A stretch of DNA of 64,000 nucleotides from Dryas octopetala (taxonomy: Eukaryota; Streptophyta; Magnoliopsida; Rosales; Rosaceae). Position numbers and translations under genes: made by a program. Positions 24,589 to 34,166 of the stretch are shown one piece after another (within the stretch, counting starts at the first letter, position 1; each line of letters opens with the position of its first letter). A model generated the notes under the pieces. The model was not told where the DNA came from, searched no databases, and saw only the letters and a program-made list of their open reading frames with translations. The stretch covers positions 17,048,085 through 17,112,084 of the forward strand of contig OY992838.1 in assembly GCA_963921425.1 (NCBI GenBank), written 5' to 3'.

Positions 24589-24747
24589 ATTTGGAGAGAA
24601 GAAACATGCCCTATAGCTGTTTGCATGGACATCAGGGAGTTCTTAACCTTGTGCTTTCCTTTAGTTTGTTTTGTTGGTTGTGGTGTGTTTCTAGGTTGTT
24701 AGAGTATCTTTCTTCCTAACTTGAGTGATTCATTGCATGCTTAGCTT

Positions 24748-24769
24748 GAAACATTGAGGACAATGTTTC
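24748..24769 (+). promoter_or_regulatory. Conserved hairpin 2 before the internal purine tract, Element I
   Basis: A nine-base-pair perfect stem, GAAACATTG and CAATGTTTC, with loop AGGA, directly followed by ATTTAAGTTTGGGGG. Related stems occur in Elements III and IV and in the relic. Confidence 0.68.
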
Positions 24770-25925
24770 ATTTAAGTTTGGGGGAAGAGTTTAGGTTTTA
24801 CAATTTTCGTTCAAATTTTTTAAAAAATACCAAAAATATTTTTGTTTTTGTGTCTTTTAGGTTCCTTTCCATCACTATGATGAATTGCAAATGCTTTGAT
24901 CTTGCATACTTTGGTCGAATTGATGAAACCAGTTCTTTTGATTATTCTTTTGACATATAACTCATTTTGAGCATATTTAAGCTATCTTTGTGTGGATTAC
25001 AATGCCGGTATAGTTTAGACTGAAAATGATTGCATGCTTGTATGATCTAGGCTTCTAGTGAACTTATATACCCCTTGTGAGATTCGAGCTTTAATTCTTC
25101 TGTTTTGAGGGTTATATACTAATACTCCATGCGTTCATTGAATATCTAGAGTTTACATGATCTCATTGTTTTTCACTTGATCAAATGCTTGAAATGTGCA
25201 TCATTTTAAATCAAATGATAGAACTTCCATCTCAATTTAATTGAAGCATGTTGTAACTACATGGAACCTAGGAAATGATTTAGGCCTTCTTTGTCTCTTT
25301 TGCGCCATTCTAGCCATCCTTTTTGTGTTCATTTATACCCCTAGTTGCCCTATTGAGCCTTGTCAGCCTTTTTGTTTCTTAACCATGTTACCCGTGCCAG
25401 CCCCTAGTTTGGGGGAAGTACCTTTCCGTTGTGTGTATCTACCCATACTTAAGAGATTGTAGAGAACTGGTTTAGGATAATTGTTCATTTGTGTGCAAGG
25501 CTTGGGAATAATGTGGAAAAGAAAAGAAAAGGAATTGAATATGTTGCCGTGCCCAAAAGAAAATAGAAAAAAATAAAAATAAAAAAAAAATAAAAAAAAA
25601 TGAAAAGGGTAGGCATGTGTATCACAAGTGTGCAAATTCAAGAATGCAAGCCTTGTTGCCAAAGTGTATAAGAATGAAATGACAACGTAAAACCTGATTC
25701 TCTATGGTTCCCTTAAGTCTTTGTGTTTTCCATACCTTTCTTGTTAAAACCCTTCACCGTTAGCCCCATTACAACCCATATGTAAAAGTCCTATATGATC
25801 TTAGGTGAAGTGTAGTCTTAATGTGGAGATTAGATGGGATGGAAGCATATTGTATTTTGATTTGATTTCGGGTATTTGGTATCTTTCATGAGATCATTAT
25901 TCTTTCACTTGTGCTTTCGTTCTTA

Positions 25926-26330
25926 CACTACAACAAAAATGTCGATAGATATCAGTCGTGGACTGATATCTATTTAGGTAGCCGCCTGATATAGCGCGTC
26001 GTGATATCTAATGTTCACATTTTAGATATCAGTTTTAAACTGATATGTAAACATTGTTTATATATCATTTTTGATATTATTACTGATATCTATAAAATCC
26101 GAATATCAATAGTTCTGATCAATACATATCGTATTTGAGGTAGAATATGATATAAAACCATGATATCAATATCAGGTTTGAGGTAGAATATGATTTAAAA
26201 TCTTGGTATCAATATCAGGTATATGATAAAATCTGATATGTAATCTCGATATCAATATCAGGTATGAAACATACTCTGATATCTAAATATTGTTTATATA
26301 TCAAGGCTGAGAGAGAATCTGATATCAAAA
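25926..26330. repeat. Left TIR and subterminal repeats of the CACTA element
   Basis: After the terminal CACTACAAC come many short units of the type ATATCAG, CTGATAT and GATATCTA in both directions. The clearest is a perfect dyad at 25946-25972, arms TAGATATCAGT and ACTGATATCTA around CGTGG. Such arrays are the known binding sites of CACTA transposase proteins. Confidence 0.85.
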
Positions 26331-27468
26331 TGACATAACATTTCAGTTTTTAGATTAAAAATGATTTGGAATGTATGATATATATTAGTTTTTTTTCACC
26401 TAAAAAGGATATCAATGAATTAAATACAATTGTGCCTGTATTTTGAAATGGCCTGAAATTTGTGCAAGTATAAAATCTTCCATTCCCATATATTTCATAT
26501 TTTAAGCACCAATAACATTCAAAGTACCCAAAAAGGGATTACAATATAATATCCAACAAATAGTTCTATAGTTAAGGAAATACATAAAGAATTACTAAGG
26601 TATTACTGATGGTACTAATTTGAAGATACAAAAGCTGACAACTTCATCTAGCTAGTGGAGTAGAATCATTCACATCTTAAAGTTGTGTTGATTGAGACTA
26701 AATATACATAAGCTCTTCTCATGAACACTAGACCTGCAAAAGCATAATGCAATGGTCTTTAATATTATTGGCTAATATACTGAACAAATGGTCCAAGATT
26801 TAAAACAAAATCACAACAATACACACAAGGAAAGAAAATATAGTTTGCTTTAACTTCTACATGTAGAGGAGGAGAGGAGACGGCCTTTAATTTGTGGTTG
26901 GAACATGTACGTAAAGGTGGTGCTATACTTTCTATTATAATGAAAATTTACAACTTTAGGCTATTTTATTTAATACAACCAAGTTGTCATAAAAGGAAGA
27001 CAAGATTGTCATAAAGAACCTGTACAACTAGATTGTCATAAAAGAAAGACAAGATCATATAGTACATTAAGCTTCTATTGAAAAAATAATTAATTGTAAT
27101 GTCTTTCACGCCAAGGAATAAAGAATTTGATTGAATATTGAAGAAGCCAGATTAACAATGAATGATAGCAAGATACGGTATATAAAACAAACCTCATATG
27201 TCATGTTATCATGATCCTAACTCTACCACCTGCATAATTACAAAGAGAAAAATATTGTATATAGTCAGACTGCATTGTGATTGATGATAATATCAAAACA
27301 GTTAAAGAAAAAGAATAGATAAATATCAATCAAGAAGTACCGAAAACATAACATATATTTACAAAGAGAATATTATCTACTTGTTAAAGAAGTGCAAAGG
27401 TGACAAGACACCAAAAGGAGAACCCACTGCCAGAAGAAAGTCCCCTGCCCCTTTTATTGGAGGGTGAC
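26331..27468. other. Left arm of the CACTA element, no gene recognised
   Basis: AT-rich sequence with no frame or motif I can assign. The last 40-60 bases before the LTR (about 27410-27468) continue the SEC5-like exon side of the cargo on the minus strand, but the similarity fades. Confidence 0.5.
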
Positions 27469-27619
27469 TGATGAGTGTGCATTTTGCATCACTTTATGAT
27501 ACTAATTCCTTAACCTAGAGTGTTAGAACTCGCTATTTTGTGTTTCTTGTCTTGTTTTTGTGTTTTCAGGTCAAATGAGGCAGAAATGAGAAAAAGAAGC
27601 AAATGGAGCCATTTTGGGA

Positions 27620-27850
27620 CATTTCCTGGTCAAACCAGGAAAACGAGTGAAATCCTGGTCAAACCAAGAAAAGTGCAGAAATCCTAGTCAAATGAGGATT
27701 CCTAGTCACACTAGGAAACATCAAGTCCAGAACCATCATTGCGAAGCCAGAAATGTGAAATCCTGATTCGAACAGGAAATCCTGGTTGAACTAGGAAACC
27801 TAACCCAACTAGGGAAAGGAGTCCGAGTGACACTAGGAGACCCCAGGGGC
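27620..27850 (+). repeat. Array of dyad-symmetric CCTRGT units in LTR-A
   Basis: At least eight units of about 20 bases share the plan TCCTRGTYNAACYAGGA. The best are TTTCCTGGT/AACCAGGAAA, TTCCTAGT/ACTAGGAA and CCTGGTTGAACTAGG. Several are perfect inverted repeats with a 2-3 base centre. The same array is in every LTR-A and LTR-C copy in the window. Confidence 0.8.
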
Positions 27851-28077
27851 AATATGGTCATTACGAGAAGTCGAAATGGATAAGGAATCTCTCATTTTCA
27901 AGAAATCCTAGTTGCACCAGGAAATGTTTTTCAAGGTTCCAGAAGCTTCCAGAAGGTGGTGGACATCCATGGAAATGAATGGAGGGAAGAAATGAATTTG
28001 AATTCAAATGGAAATGAGGGGCAAAATGGGAAGTCAAAAGTGGAGGGCCCATGGGCCCTAGGGATGCCGAACCAAGT

Positions 28078-28168
28078 GGGCCATGCATGCACATGCATGG
28101 GCCCAAACCCTAGCAGCTCAAAAGCCACACGCAAGGGGGTAGATGGCAGCCATGCATGCGCATGCATG
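28078..28168 (+). promoter_or_regulatory. RY-motif palindromes in the LTR-A promoter region
   Basis: At 28078-28104 two CATGCATG cores sit back to back between GGGC and GGGCCC arms. At 28151-28168 CATGCATGCGCATGCATG is a perfect 18-base palindrome. CATGCATG is the RY element bound by B3 factors of the ABI3/FUS3/LEC2 group. Use by the LTR is inferred. Confidence 0.55.
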
Positions 28169-28502
28169 CCATGCAAACCCTAGCAAGACAAGGGGCCATG
28201 CGCAAGCCCAAGGTGACAAGCCCAAGATGGAAGCCCATGGAGTGAAACCCTAGCCCATCTTGTGCAAGCAACTGAAGCCCAACATGGAAGCCCAACATGC
28301 AAGCCCAAAGCCCAAGACTACCAGCCCATGAGCCAAGGAGGGACCCTAGCTAGGCTAGGCGTGAGCCACTCAAGCCCAAAGGGAGCAGCCCATGCCGCAA
28401 GCCCAAGGAGCAGCCAGCCCTAGCTGATGCCGCAAGGAACTAGGAAAGCAAACCCTAGCAGCCGCAAGTTGCTTTTCCTTGCCTCTCAAGGAAGGCTTCT
28501 CC

Positions 28503-28510
28503 TATTTAAA
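28503..28510 (+). promoter_or_regulatory. Probable TATA box of LTR-A
   Basis: TATTTAAA lies about 45 bases after the last AAACCCTAG telo-box (28450-28458) and shortly before a pyrimidine-rich stretch, the usual layout of a plant core promoter. It is conserved in the other LTR-A copies. Confidence 0.6.
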
Positions 28511-29928
28511 CCCCCTCCATTCAGACTTTTTAACACACTTTTTCTCCTCCTAGTTCAGCCGAAACCTCTCCCCCTCCTAGTTTTATTTTTCTGTTTTAGG
28601 ATTTTATTTTCAGCTTTTATTTCTCTTGTAAGGTGAGCCGAATTCAGAGAGAGACTTAGAGAGAGGGTGGCGTGACAAGTGAGAGGGAAGAACCACCTGC
28701 TGCCGCAAGCCCAAGCTCACCTTGCCGTGAGCCAATTGCTTGTGTTAGGTGCCTCCTTCTTCCTCTCTCCTTGCCGCAGCCCCCATGTGCTTGCACCTCT
28801 GGTTTTTGCTTTCTTTTTCCTTCTAGTTTCAGATTTAATGTTGGATATTGGTTTCTGAATTTATTTAATTTAAGTTTCTGAATTTAATTAGTTTATAGCT
28901 TTGGTTCTGATTTTAGTTAGTTGTTATTTAATCTTTGCAATCTGATTTTATTTAGTTATCTCTTTATTGCTTTCAATTCATGTTGCTGAGTTCCATTTGT
29001 TTATGCTTTTAATTTCTTTAATTTTGCGTTTCTGATTTCCGTTAACAAGCATGAATTGGGATTTTATTTATTTGTTGCTGTTTTGTTTCTTTTATTTGTT
29101 TTATTTAATTATGTAGGTTAGTTATTCTATCTTGCATGTTAGTCGAAGGTCGATTAATGGATTCGTATGCTTTAACAAATCGTTTATCCGTCTCTTGGTC
29201 TGTTAGTTTGATGTTTGCGCGTATTAAATTTCCACTATCTATTAGAACCCCCGTCACTAGTTGTTTGCATCCTTTGACTGGCCACCTTAGGGTAATTGCA
29301 TCTAGTTTATCTGTTAGGTTTAGCTGTGAAATAGTCAAAGACACTAAACCACAAGTAACAAGGGAATAAGGGATTATTCTTGGTAGTGGGGTTGGGCGAC
29401 CTCTATAAGGAAATAGTCAAAGCTTATATGTTGTGCATGTTTGACGTTCTCATAAAACTTAATGACTCCTGCATGGGTAACAGCTGCCTTAGCTTGAACT
29501 AGGGAACATGTAGGTTAACTAGCTAAGGAAGGCCCAAGAAGCTCTTAGTTTATGCATTAGGAGAACAATGGCGAGAAAGTAACTAGCCAAACCTTTTTAG
29601 CTGTCAAACTTTAATATGTTGTGTTCAAATTAACTGTCATTAGCCTTGGATGGTTATTGCATGCTTATCTGATTTGAAACTGAAAATTAACATTGCAAGA
29701 TAGAATAAAGTGTGTGTGCGTGTGGTGATGTGTGCGTGTGTTTCCATCTTCCAAAACCCCCCCATTTAGCTATTCTAGTGATTAATTGCATTGATTTATT
29801 GAATATTAACCATTCCCTGTGGGATCGACCTCGTGCTTGTACGCTTTGCTACTGATGCGATTCGTGCACTTGCGAGTAAACTTAGAATGAGGTAATTGTT
29901 TGTTTTGTTCTAAGAAAACACATCAACA

Positions 29929-31126
29929 GTGACATGGTTACATTTGGCACATTTTCAGTCACACTCTCAGTGGCTTTATCCAGAAGCAACCCTTGTAAAG
30001 ACTTGAGAGACTCCCTTGCATCAGGTGTAAAATATGGGTTCAAAATGGTCTCGAAGTACTCAAGCTGCAGTACATACACAGAGAAAATGTCTTAGGAACT
30101 CAGTAACTATATTTATAGCATCATTTATGATGTAATGACACATTCACTTTCAACGAGAAATCCCATGAAAGCTTACTCTCTATTTATCATCACCCTAGCT
30201 TTCTTTTATATCATTTTTGTTTTGTTTGGAAGGGAGGGTAGATAGGTGGTGTTAACTATTAAGATCTTGTCAAATTGGTTGCATTCAGAACAAAACTTGC
30301 TATTTCACAGCAAGCCTTTGATCGAGAACCCCAAGGAATATGAAGTAACAATCATTTATTATCATTCACCACCACAGCCATCTGTAACTTCTAAATCATC
30401 AACTTGATACACAATTTCTACTTTCAAGGATGGAACATGATCTTTTACCTCAAGCATTAGCTGACAGAAACCATTTGCATCAAGTGACCTAAACTCTTTC
30501 GTTTTGTTTTCATGGAACAGGCTAATAAAAGTATCAATTAGACCTTCCACAAGAATTCCAAGTGTCTTGTCCAATAGGGGCTTAGCACCAGAAAAAACCT
30601 GCTAGGAGGACATTGCATTCTTTAAGTATTATTGAACCAAAAGTTAGAGCCATGAAGATGATATTGTATATATGCATAACCAATTAATAAAAAAACAGAA
30701 ACAAAAAGGAAAGAAACATAATATGTACATGCTCATTCAAGCAGACAACTTACCATGATATCATTTTCATTTCAATTTTTCATCGGAAAAAAAAAAAACT
30801 TACCATGATATCATGGTAATATGGCTTTAAGAATGATGTTAGCATAAATATAAACACTAAGCTTGCACCAAGTACCTCTGCATGTACAGCTACCAAAGTG
30901 TGCAGTAACTCTACTGCAGCATCACGCACACCCTGCAAGATACAGTCATATAAAATGACTCCTTAGGAGACAGTACCACATTCTAGATAAATTTTTGACT
31001 GGGAAAGAAAATACAACTACAAAAATGCCAAATTCATTAGTTTCTCACTTTTACAGCAGGTGCTGCTCCCCATTGAACACAAGAATCCAACAAATAGTTT
31101 GAGGCAGCGGTTCTGATCAAATTTGC
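29929..31126 (-). pseudogene. SEC5: Captured exons of exocyst subunit SEC5
   Basis: Four exons on the minus strand keep GT/AG borders and match the C-terminal part of plant SEC5, a subunit of the exocyst that tethers secretory vesicles to the plasma membrane. Exon borders: 31126-31049 (ANLIRTAASNYLLDSCVQWG, then AAPAVK), 30932-30876 (GVRDAAVELLHTLVAVHAE), 30598-30449 (VFSGAKPLLDKTLGILVEGL, then IDTFISLFHENKTKEF), and 30064 down to 29929 (LEYFETILNPYFTPDARESL, then KSLQGLLLDKATESV). All are open and join in phase. The N-terminal three quarters of SEC5 and its final residues are not present. The last exon is cut by the solo LTR-A. Retained introns mean capture was at the DNA level, not by retroposition. 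I recognise the family from conserved residues; I could not run a search. Confidence 0.88.
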
Positions 31127-31484
31127 CTGAGATAAAAACAGAGCAGTTTAAGTAATAACCATAGTTTCACAGGAGATGATAGAAAGTATGTCATAACTTG
31201 AACCCATATCAACTAAAAACCCAGCCACAGACCCATCCCAAAACCAAGCCACAACCCCGTTTTCATACCCAAAATTGATGTGGGAAATTCATGGAACTGA
31301 TAAATATTAAAACCTTCAAATTGAAGAAAAACCGAAGGAAGTAATTTCCCTAACCTCAATCGTGCCCCATGATCTCGGAAATTTAAGGAATATATACCCT
31401 AACTTTAAGAAATCCCTTTAAATTGAAGAAATTTAGAAACCTAAACTAACAGAATTAGAAGACAGAGAATGGAAACCCACATAC

Positions 31485-31800
31485 TTTTCGAACCTCCAAT
31501 CGACGCCGCAACCCAAAGTCGGAGAAGGGGTGATGCTTCATGAGCGACCAAGGCAATGGCCGCCACTGGCGACTGGGTAGATCGAGCGAGCAGATTAGGG
31601 AGGCGTACGCGGGGGCGTGTCTGAGCTTTGAGAGACTCAGAGTGAGATCGAGTCTGAAACGATGGATCGCTGGAAATGGGTTTGACACATTTAGGGTTCG
31701 AATCGGGTCCTTGGCTGGGTGTTGGAGGAGACGGAGACCAGAGGGAGAAGGGGCAGGAGGAGGAGGCGACGGCGAGAGAGAGAGAGAGAGAGAGAAGTGA
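31485..31800 (-). other. GC-rich first-exon-like stretch upstream of the SEC5 exons
   Basis: On the minus strand it begins with a CT microsatellite (about 31798-31774), the kind of pyrimidine-rich leader common in plant 5' UTRs. It then becomes GC-rich and ends at CGAAAA/GTATGTGG, a strong splice donor at 31485/31484. A frame beginning MSNPFPAIHRFRLDLT covers part of it, but I recognise no domain and it does not look like the SEC5 N-terminus. It could be a promoter and first exon captured from another gene, so that a chimeric transcript might run into the SEC5 exons. Confidence 0.45.
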
Positions 31801-31899
31801 GCTGAGAGATAGACCTAGGTTTTTAATTTTTAGTATATCTGTATATGTCTAAGTGTTGGGACTTGGGAGTAGGACAAAAAAATTTAAGTCAGAAAAAAT

Positions 31900-32151
31900 A
31901 CATTACATATCAGTGTTAGGATAAAAAATTATAAGTGTTGTTTTAAGATATCAGTTAACAATTTATACTAATGTCTTTATAAGTTCTTAGAAAAATGAAA
32001 ATATTATATATCAGTTGAAAAAAACCATGTGATATCTAATAGAGTTTAGAAATCAGCTAAAAAATTATCTGATATTATAAGTTTTATAATATCAGTCACA
32101 TTCAAATCTGATATAAAATAGGTGATATCTATTGACAATATTCTTGTAGTG
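31900..32151. repeat. Right subterminal repeats and TIR of the CACTA element
   Basis: Repeated ATATCAG and GATATCTA motifs lead to the terminal CTTGTAGTG, followed by the TTA duplication. It mirrors the left end. Confidence 0.85.
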
Positions 32152-32553
32152 TTACAAATATGTGAGTAATTTGAATTTGTATGCATAAACTCGCTCACAT
32201 ATGCGTTTTGAGTGAATCACTATTTAACCAATATCTCAGTACTTTATTTTGTGAGTGACTATCTTTGTGAGAATTGAAGTGACACTAGTTGCTTGTGATT
32301 ACTCAAGTTGCTTGAAAGTTCAGATTGAAAACTATGTTGATATTGTCTTACGCACATGATGCTTAACCTTGTTGATTGTGAGTTAATGTTGGCATTTGGT
32401 AATCTCTGGAACTAGTATGTAATCTATTTGATTGAGTTATGAATGATCAAGCATACCTGAGATTTTTGTTGGACGGTTAGGTTGTGTTTGGAGTCTTAGT
32501 GTAGTTTTGTTTTGTTTTGCTAGGGACTAGCAAAGGTTAAGTTTGGGGGAATT
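32152..32553 (+). other. End of the post-pol region and PPT of Element I
   Basis: AT-rich, non-coding continuation after the CACTA element. It ends with the polypurine tract TTAAGTTTGGGGGAATT (32538-32553) directly against the 3' LTR, the priming site for plus-strand DNA. Confidence 0.88.
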
Positions 32554-34166
32554 TGTTGGGTCCTTAAATGTTTGCATTTTAGGGCCTCTATCTTCATGTA
32601 TTTAGTACTTAGTCCCTATATTTTATGTTATTTATTTGTGTTTTTCTCTTTTGTAGGTGGAAAGCCCATAGGAATTAAATGGATGCAAATCAGCCCATTT
32701 TGAGCTTAAATGAATATGTGCTGTTTAAAGGGAAACCCAAGATCAAGAGAGGGTCCAAGAGCATGAAGAAATGGAAGCCCAGCCCAAACCACATAGGAAG
32801 TGGCGTGGTTGCTAGAAGAAAAGGGCTGGCCGCACCTTGCAAGGCTTTTCTTTCCTAATTGGGCTCTAAAAATCAGATTAGATAAAACCTGATTTATTTC
32901 ATTTTAATTCCTGATTTATTGGAGGCCCATTAGGGGAGGAAATCAGCTACATGCAAACCCATAGGGGTCAGCTACACCATGCGCAAGAGAGGGAAACCCT
33001 AGGGCCTTGCGCAAGTCACTTAAGCCCAAGAAGCCAAGCCCAATCCGCATCTTCCTAGCTTGAAAACCCTAGCTGGCCGCACATCCTTCCTTCCCAAAAC
33101 CCTAGCTGCTGCACACCCTTATATATACATCTCTTTCTATCATTTTAGGGGTTCACACACTTGGAAAAAATCAGAAAATAGAGAGAGAGGGGCTGCTGGA
33201 GGCGTGAGCTCTCCTTGGGATGTTTTCTCTTCTTCTTCTTCTTTTCTTGTAATTGTTAGATGAAAAACATGATTACGCGGCTGTTCTTGTTCTCTAGCAT
33301 GAACTAATCACGTTTTCTAGGGCCTAGGATTCAGGCCTAGGCCGAATTTTCAATGGATTGATGATTTTGATTTCATTGTTATCATTGTTCTCTAGTTGTT
33401 TCTAATCCTTGATTGATCACCTAGGATTATTGCATCTAGAATTTAATCAATTTAGGGTGAGGACAACCAATCAGCCCCTAATACAAGTGATAAACAACTT
33501 AGGATTTAGTAATTGGCTGAATTCTAATTGTGTGAAATCGATACTAAAGCACCTAAGGTAGACGCCATGCCTTAGGGTTTTATTTGCATTCATAATCTCA
33601 TTTGTGTGTTAATGGACCTTGCTGCGTTCTTAGGTAGATGCCATGCCTAGGTTGCATTTAGGGTACCAAACTAGGGTAGACGCCATGCACTAGTTTGTAC
33701 ATTTGGGGAATCATGCATTTCATGCTATGCCATAGGTGAATATGCGAATGCTGAATATCAATAGGAATTAAAGGTTTCAGAAATTGCACCATGACATTGA
33801 ATATGAGGTCTAGTGGTAAAGTCCTAGAGTCCTAGTATCATCTATCAATCTATTTTCACAAGATAACTTGCTGTTTCATACTCTTTGCTAGTCGCGCATC
33901 TTAGTTTTTTATTTAGGATTAATCTACTGTTTTCAAGTCATACAAACTCCCTCCCATTCGTGTGTGTGTGCGTGTGGTTTATTTCAAGTGAGCAGCTGCC
34001 CTAGGCGTGACAACTTGGGCAGCCACTCGTGTCTTGTTTTCTTGTTTCTTTTTAGCACTCGGATTATCATTTAAAGATCAACAATAGTCCTCGTGGGATC
34101 GACCTTGCTTGCCATCTATATTATATATAGATTCGTGCACTGCGAGTATTAAATTTAAAACGAACA
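32554..34166 (+). repeat. 3' LTR-B of Element I
   Basis: 1613 bp from TGTTGGGTCC to AAACGAACA. It has two AAAACCCTAG telo-box-like sites (near 33062 and 33097) and a TATATATA box at 33120-33127, then a GA-rich leader and the U5 block (34091-34148). Right after it begins Element II sequence on the opposite strand. Confidence 0.94.
33120..33127 (+). promoter_or_regulatory. Probable TATA box of LTR-B
   Basis: TATATATA, 20-60 bases downstream of two AAACCCTAG sites and upstream of a pyrimidine-rich stretch. Confidence 0.6.

Larger units (their letters stand above)
24530..25925 (+). other. Post-pol non-coding region of Element I
   Basis: No convincing gene lies here; the longest frames are short and AT-biased. 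Landmarks are GTCTGGCTGAAGAC (24541), hairpin 1, hairpin 2 followed by TTTAAGTTTGGGGG (24771-24784), a second purine tract CTAGTTTGGGGGAAG (about 25405-25420), and an A-rich stretch near 25560-25600. Athila elements of some plants carry an env-like gene at this position; I do not see one. Confidence 0.8.
27469..29928 (+). mobile_element. Solo LTR-A inside the CACTA cargo, TSD GTGAC
   Basis: A complete LTR-A, TGATGAGTG...ACATCAACA, 2460 bp, with GTGAC duplicated at 27464-27468 and 29929-29933. It interrupts a captured SEC5 exon. It is a good reference copy: dyad array 27620-27850, RY palindromes 28078-28168, telo-boxes at 28105, 28175, 28245 and 28450, TATTTAAA at 28503, U5 block 29814-29877. 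Confidence 0.95.
25926..32151. mobile_element. CACTA (En/Spm-type) DNA transposon carrying host gene exons, TSD TTA
   Basis: The left end reads CACTACAAC and the reverse complement of the right end reads CACTACAAG. The terminal inverted repeats agree at all but about four of the first 29 bases. TTA is duplicated at 25923-25925 and 32152-32154, the 3-bp duplication expected of CACTA elements. Both subterminal regions are packed with GATATCAG/CTGATATC motifs, typical binding-site arrays of this superfamily. No transposase frame is visible, so it is non-autonomous. Its cargo is a minus-strand set of exons from an exocyst SEC5 gene plus a GC-rich first-exon-like stretch. A solo LTR-A (27469-29928) landed inside it later. 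It sits in the post-pol region of Element I. Confidence 0.93.
4838..34166 (+). mobile_element. Element I: Athila-like Ty3/gypsy retrotransposon with LTR-B, heavily nested
   Basis: The parts in order are: a partial 5' LTR (4838-5646), a tRNA-Asp PBS (5652-5669), gag (5968-7449), protease and reverse transcriptase (9893-11889), RNase H and integrase (22536-24529), a long post-pol region, a PPT (32538-32553) and the 3' LTR (32554-34166). Domain order RT-RNaseH-INT places it in Ty3/gypsy. The PBS, gag type and absence of a chromodomain fit the Athila/Tat branch. Three later insertions split it (7450-9892, 11890-22535, 25926-32151), each with its own target duplication. Its reading frames look open apart from the insertions. 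I see no env-like frame. By eye the LTR copies differ at roughly ten of 810 sites, so the insertion is fairly recent. It sits in the pol region of Element II. Confidence 0.93.

Noticed and set aside
24754-25662. Short frames in the post-pol region of Element I as a possible env-like gene.
   Set aside because: None exceeds about 100 codons, none has a signal peptide plus a transmembrane pair, and composition is AT-rich with homopolymer runs.
29814-29877. The U5 block as a tRNA gene or tRNA-like structure.
   Set aside because: It has a GGATCGACC-like stretch that resembles a T-arm, but no cloverleaf, anticodon arm or A/B box spacing can be drawn.
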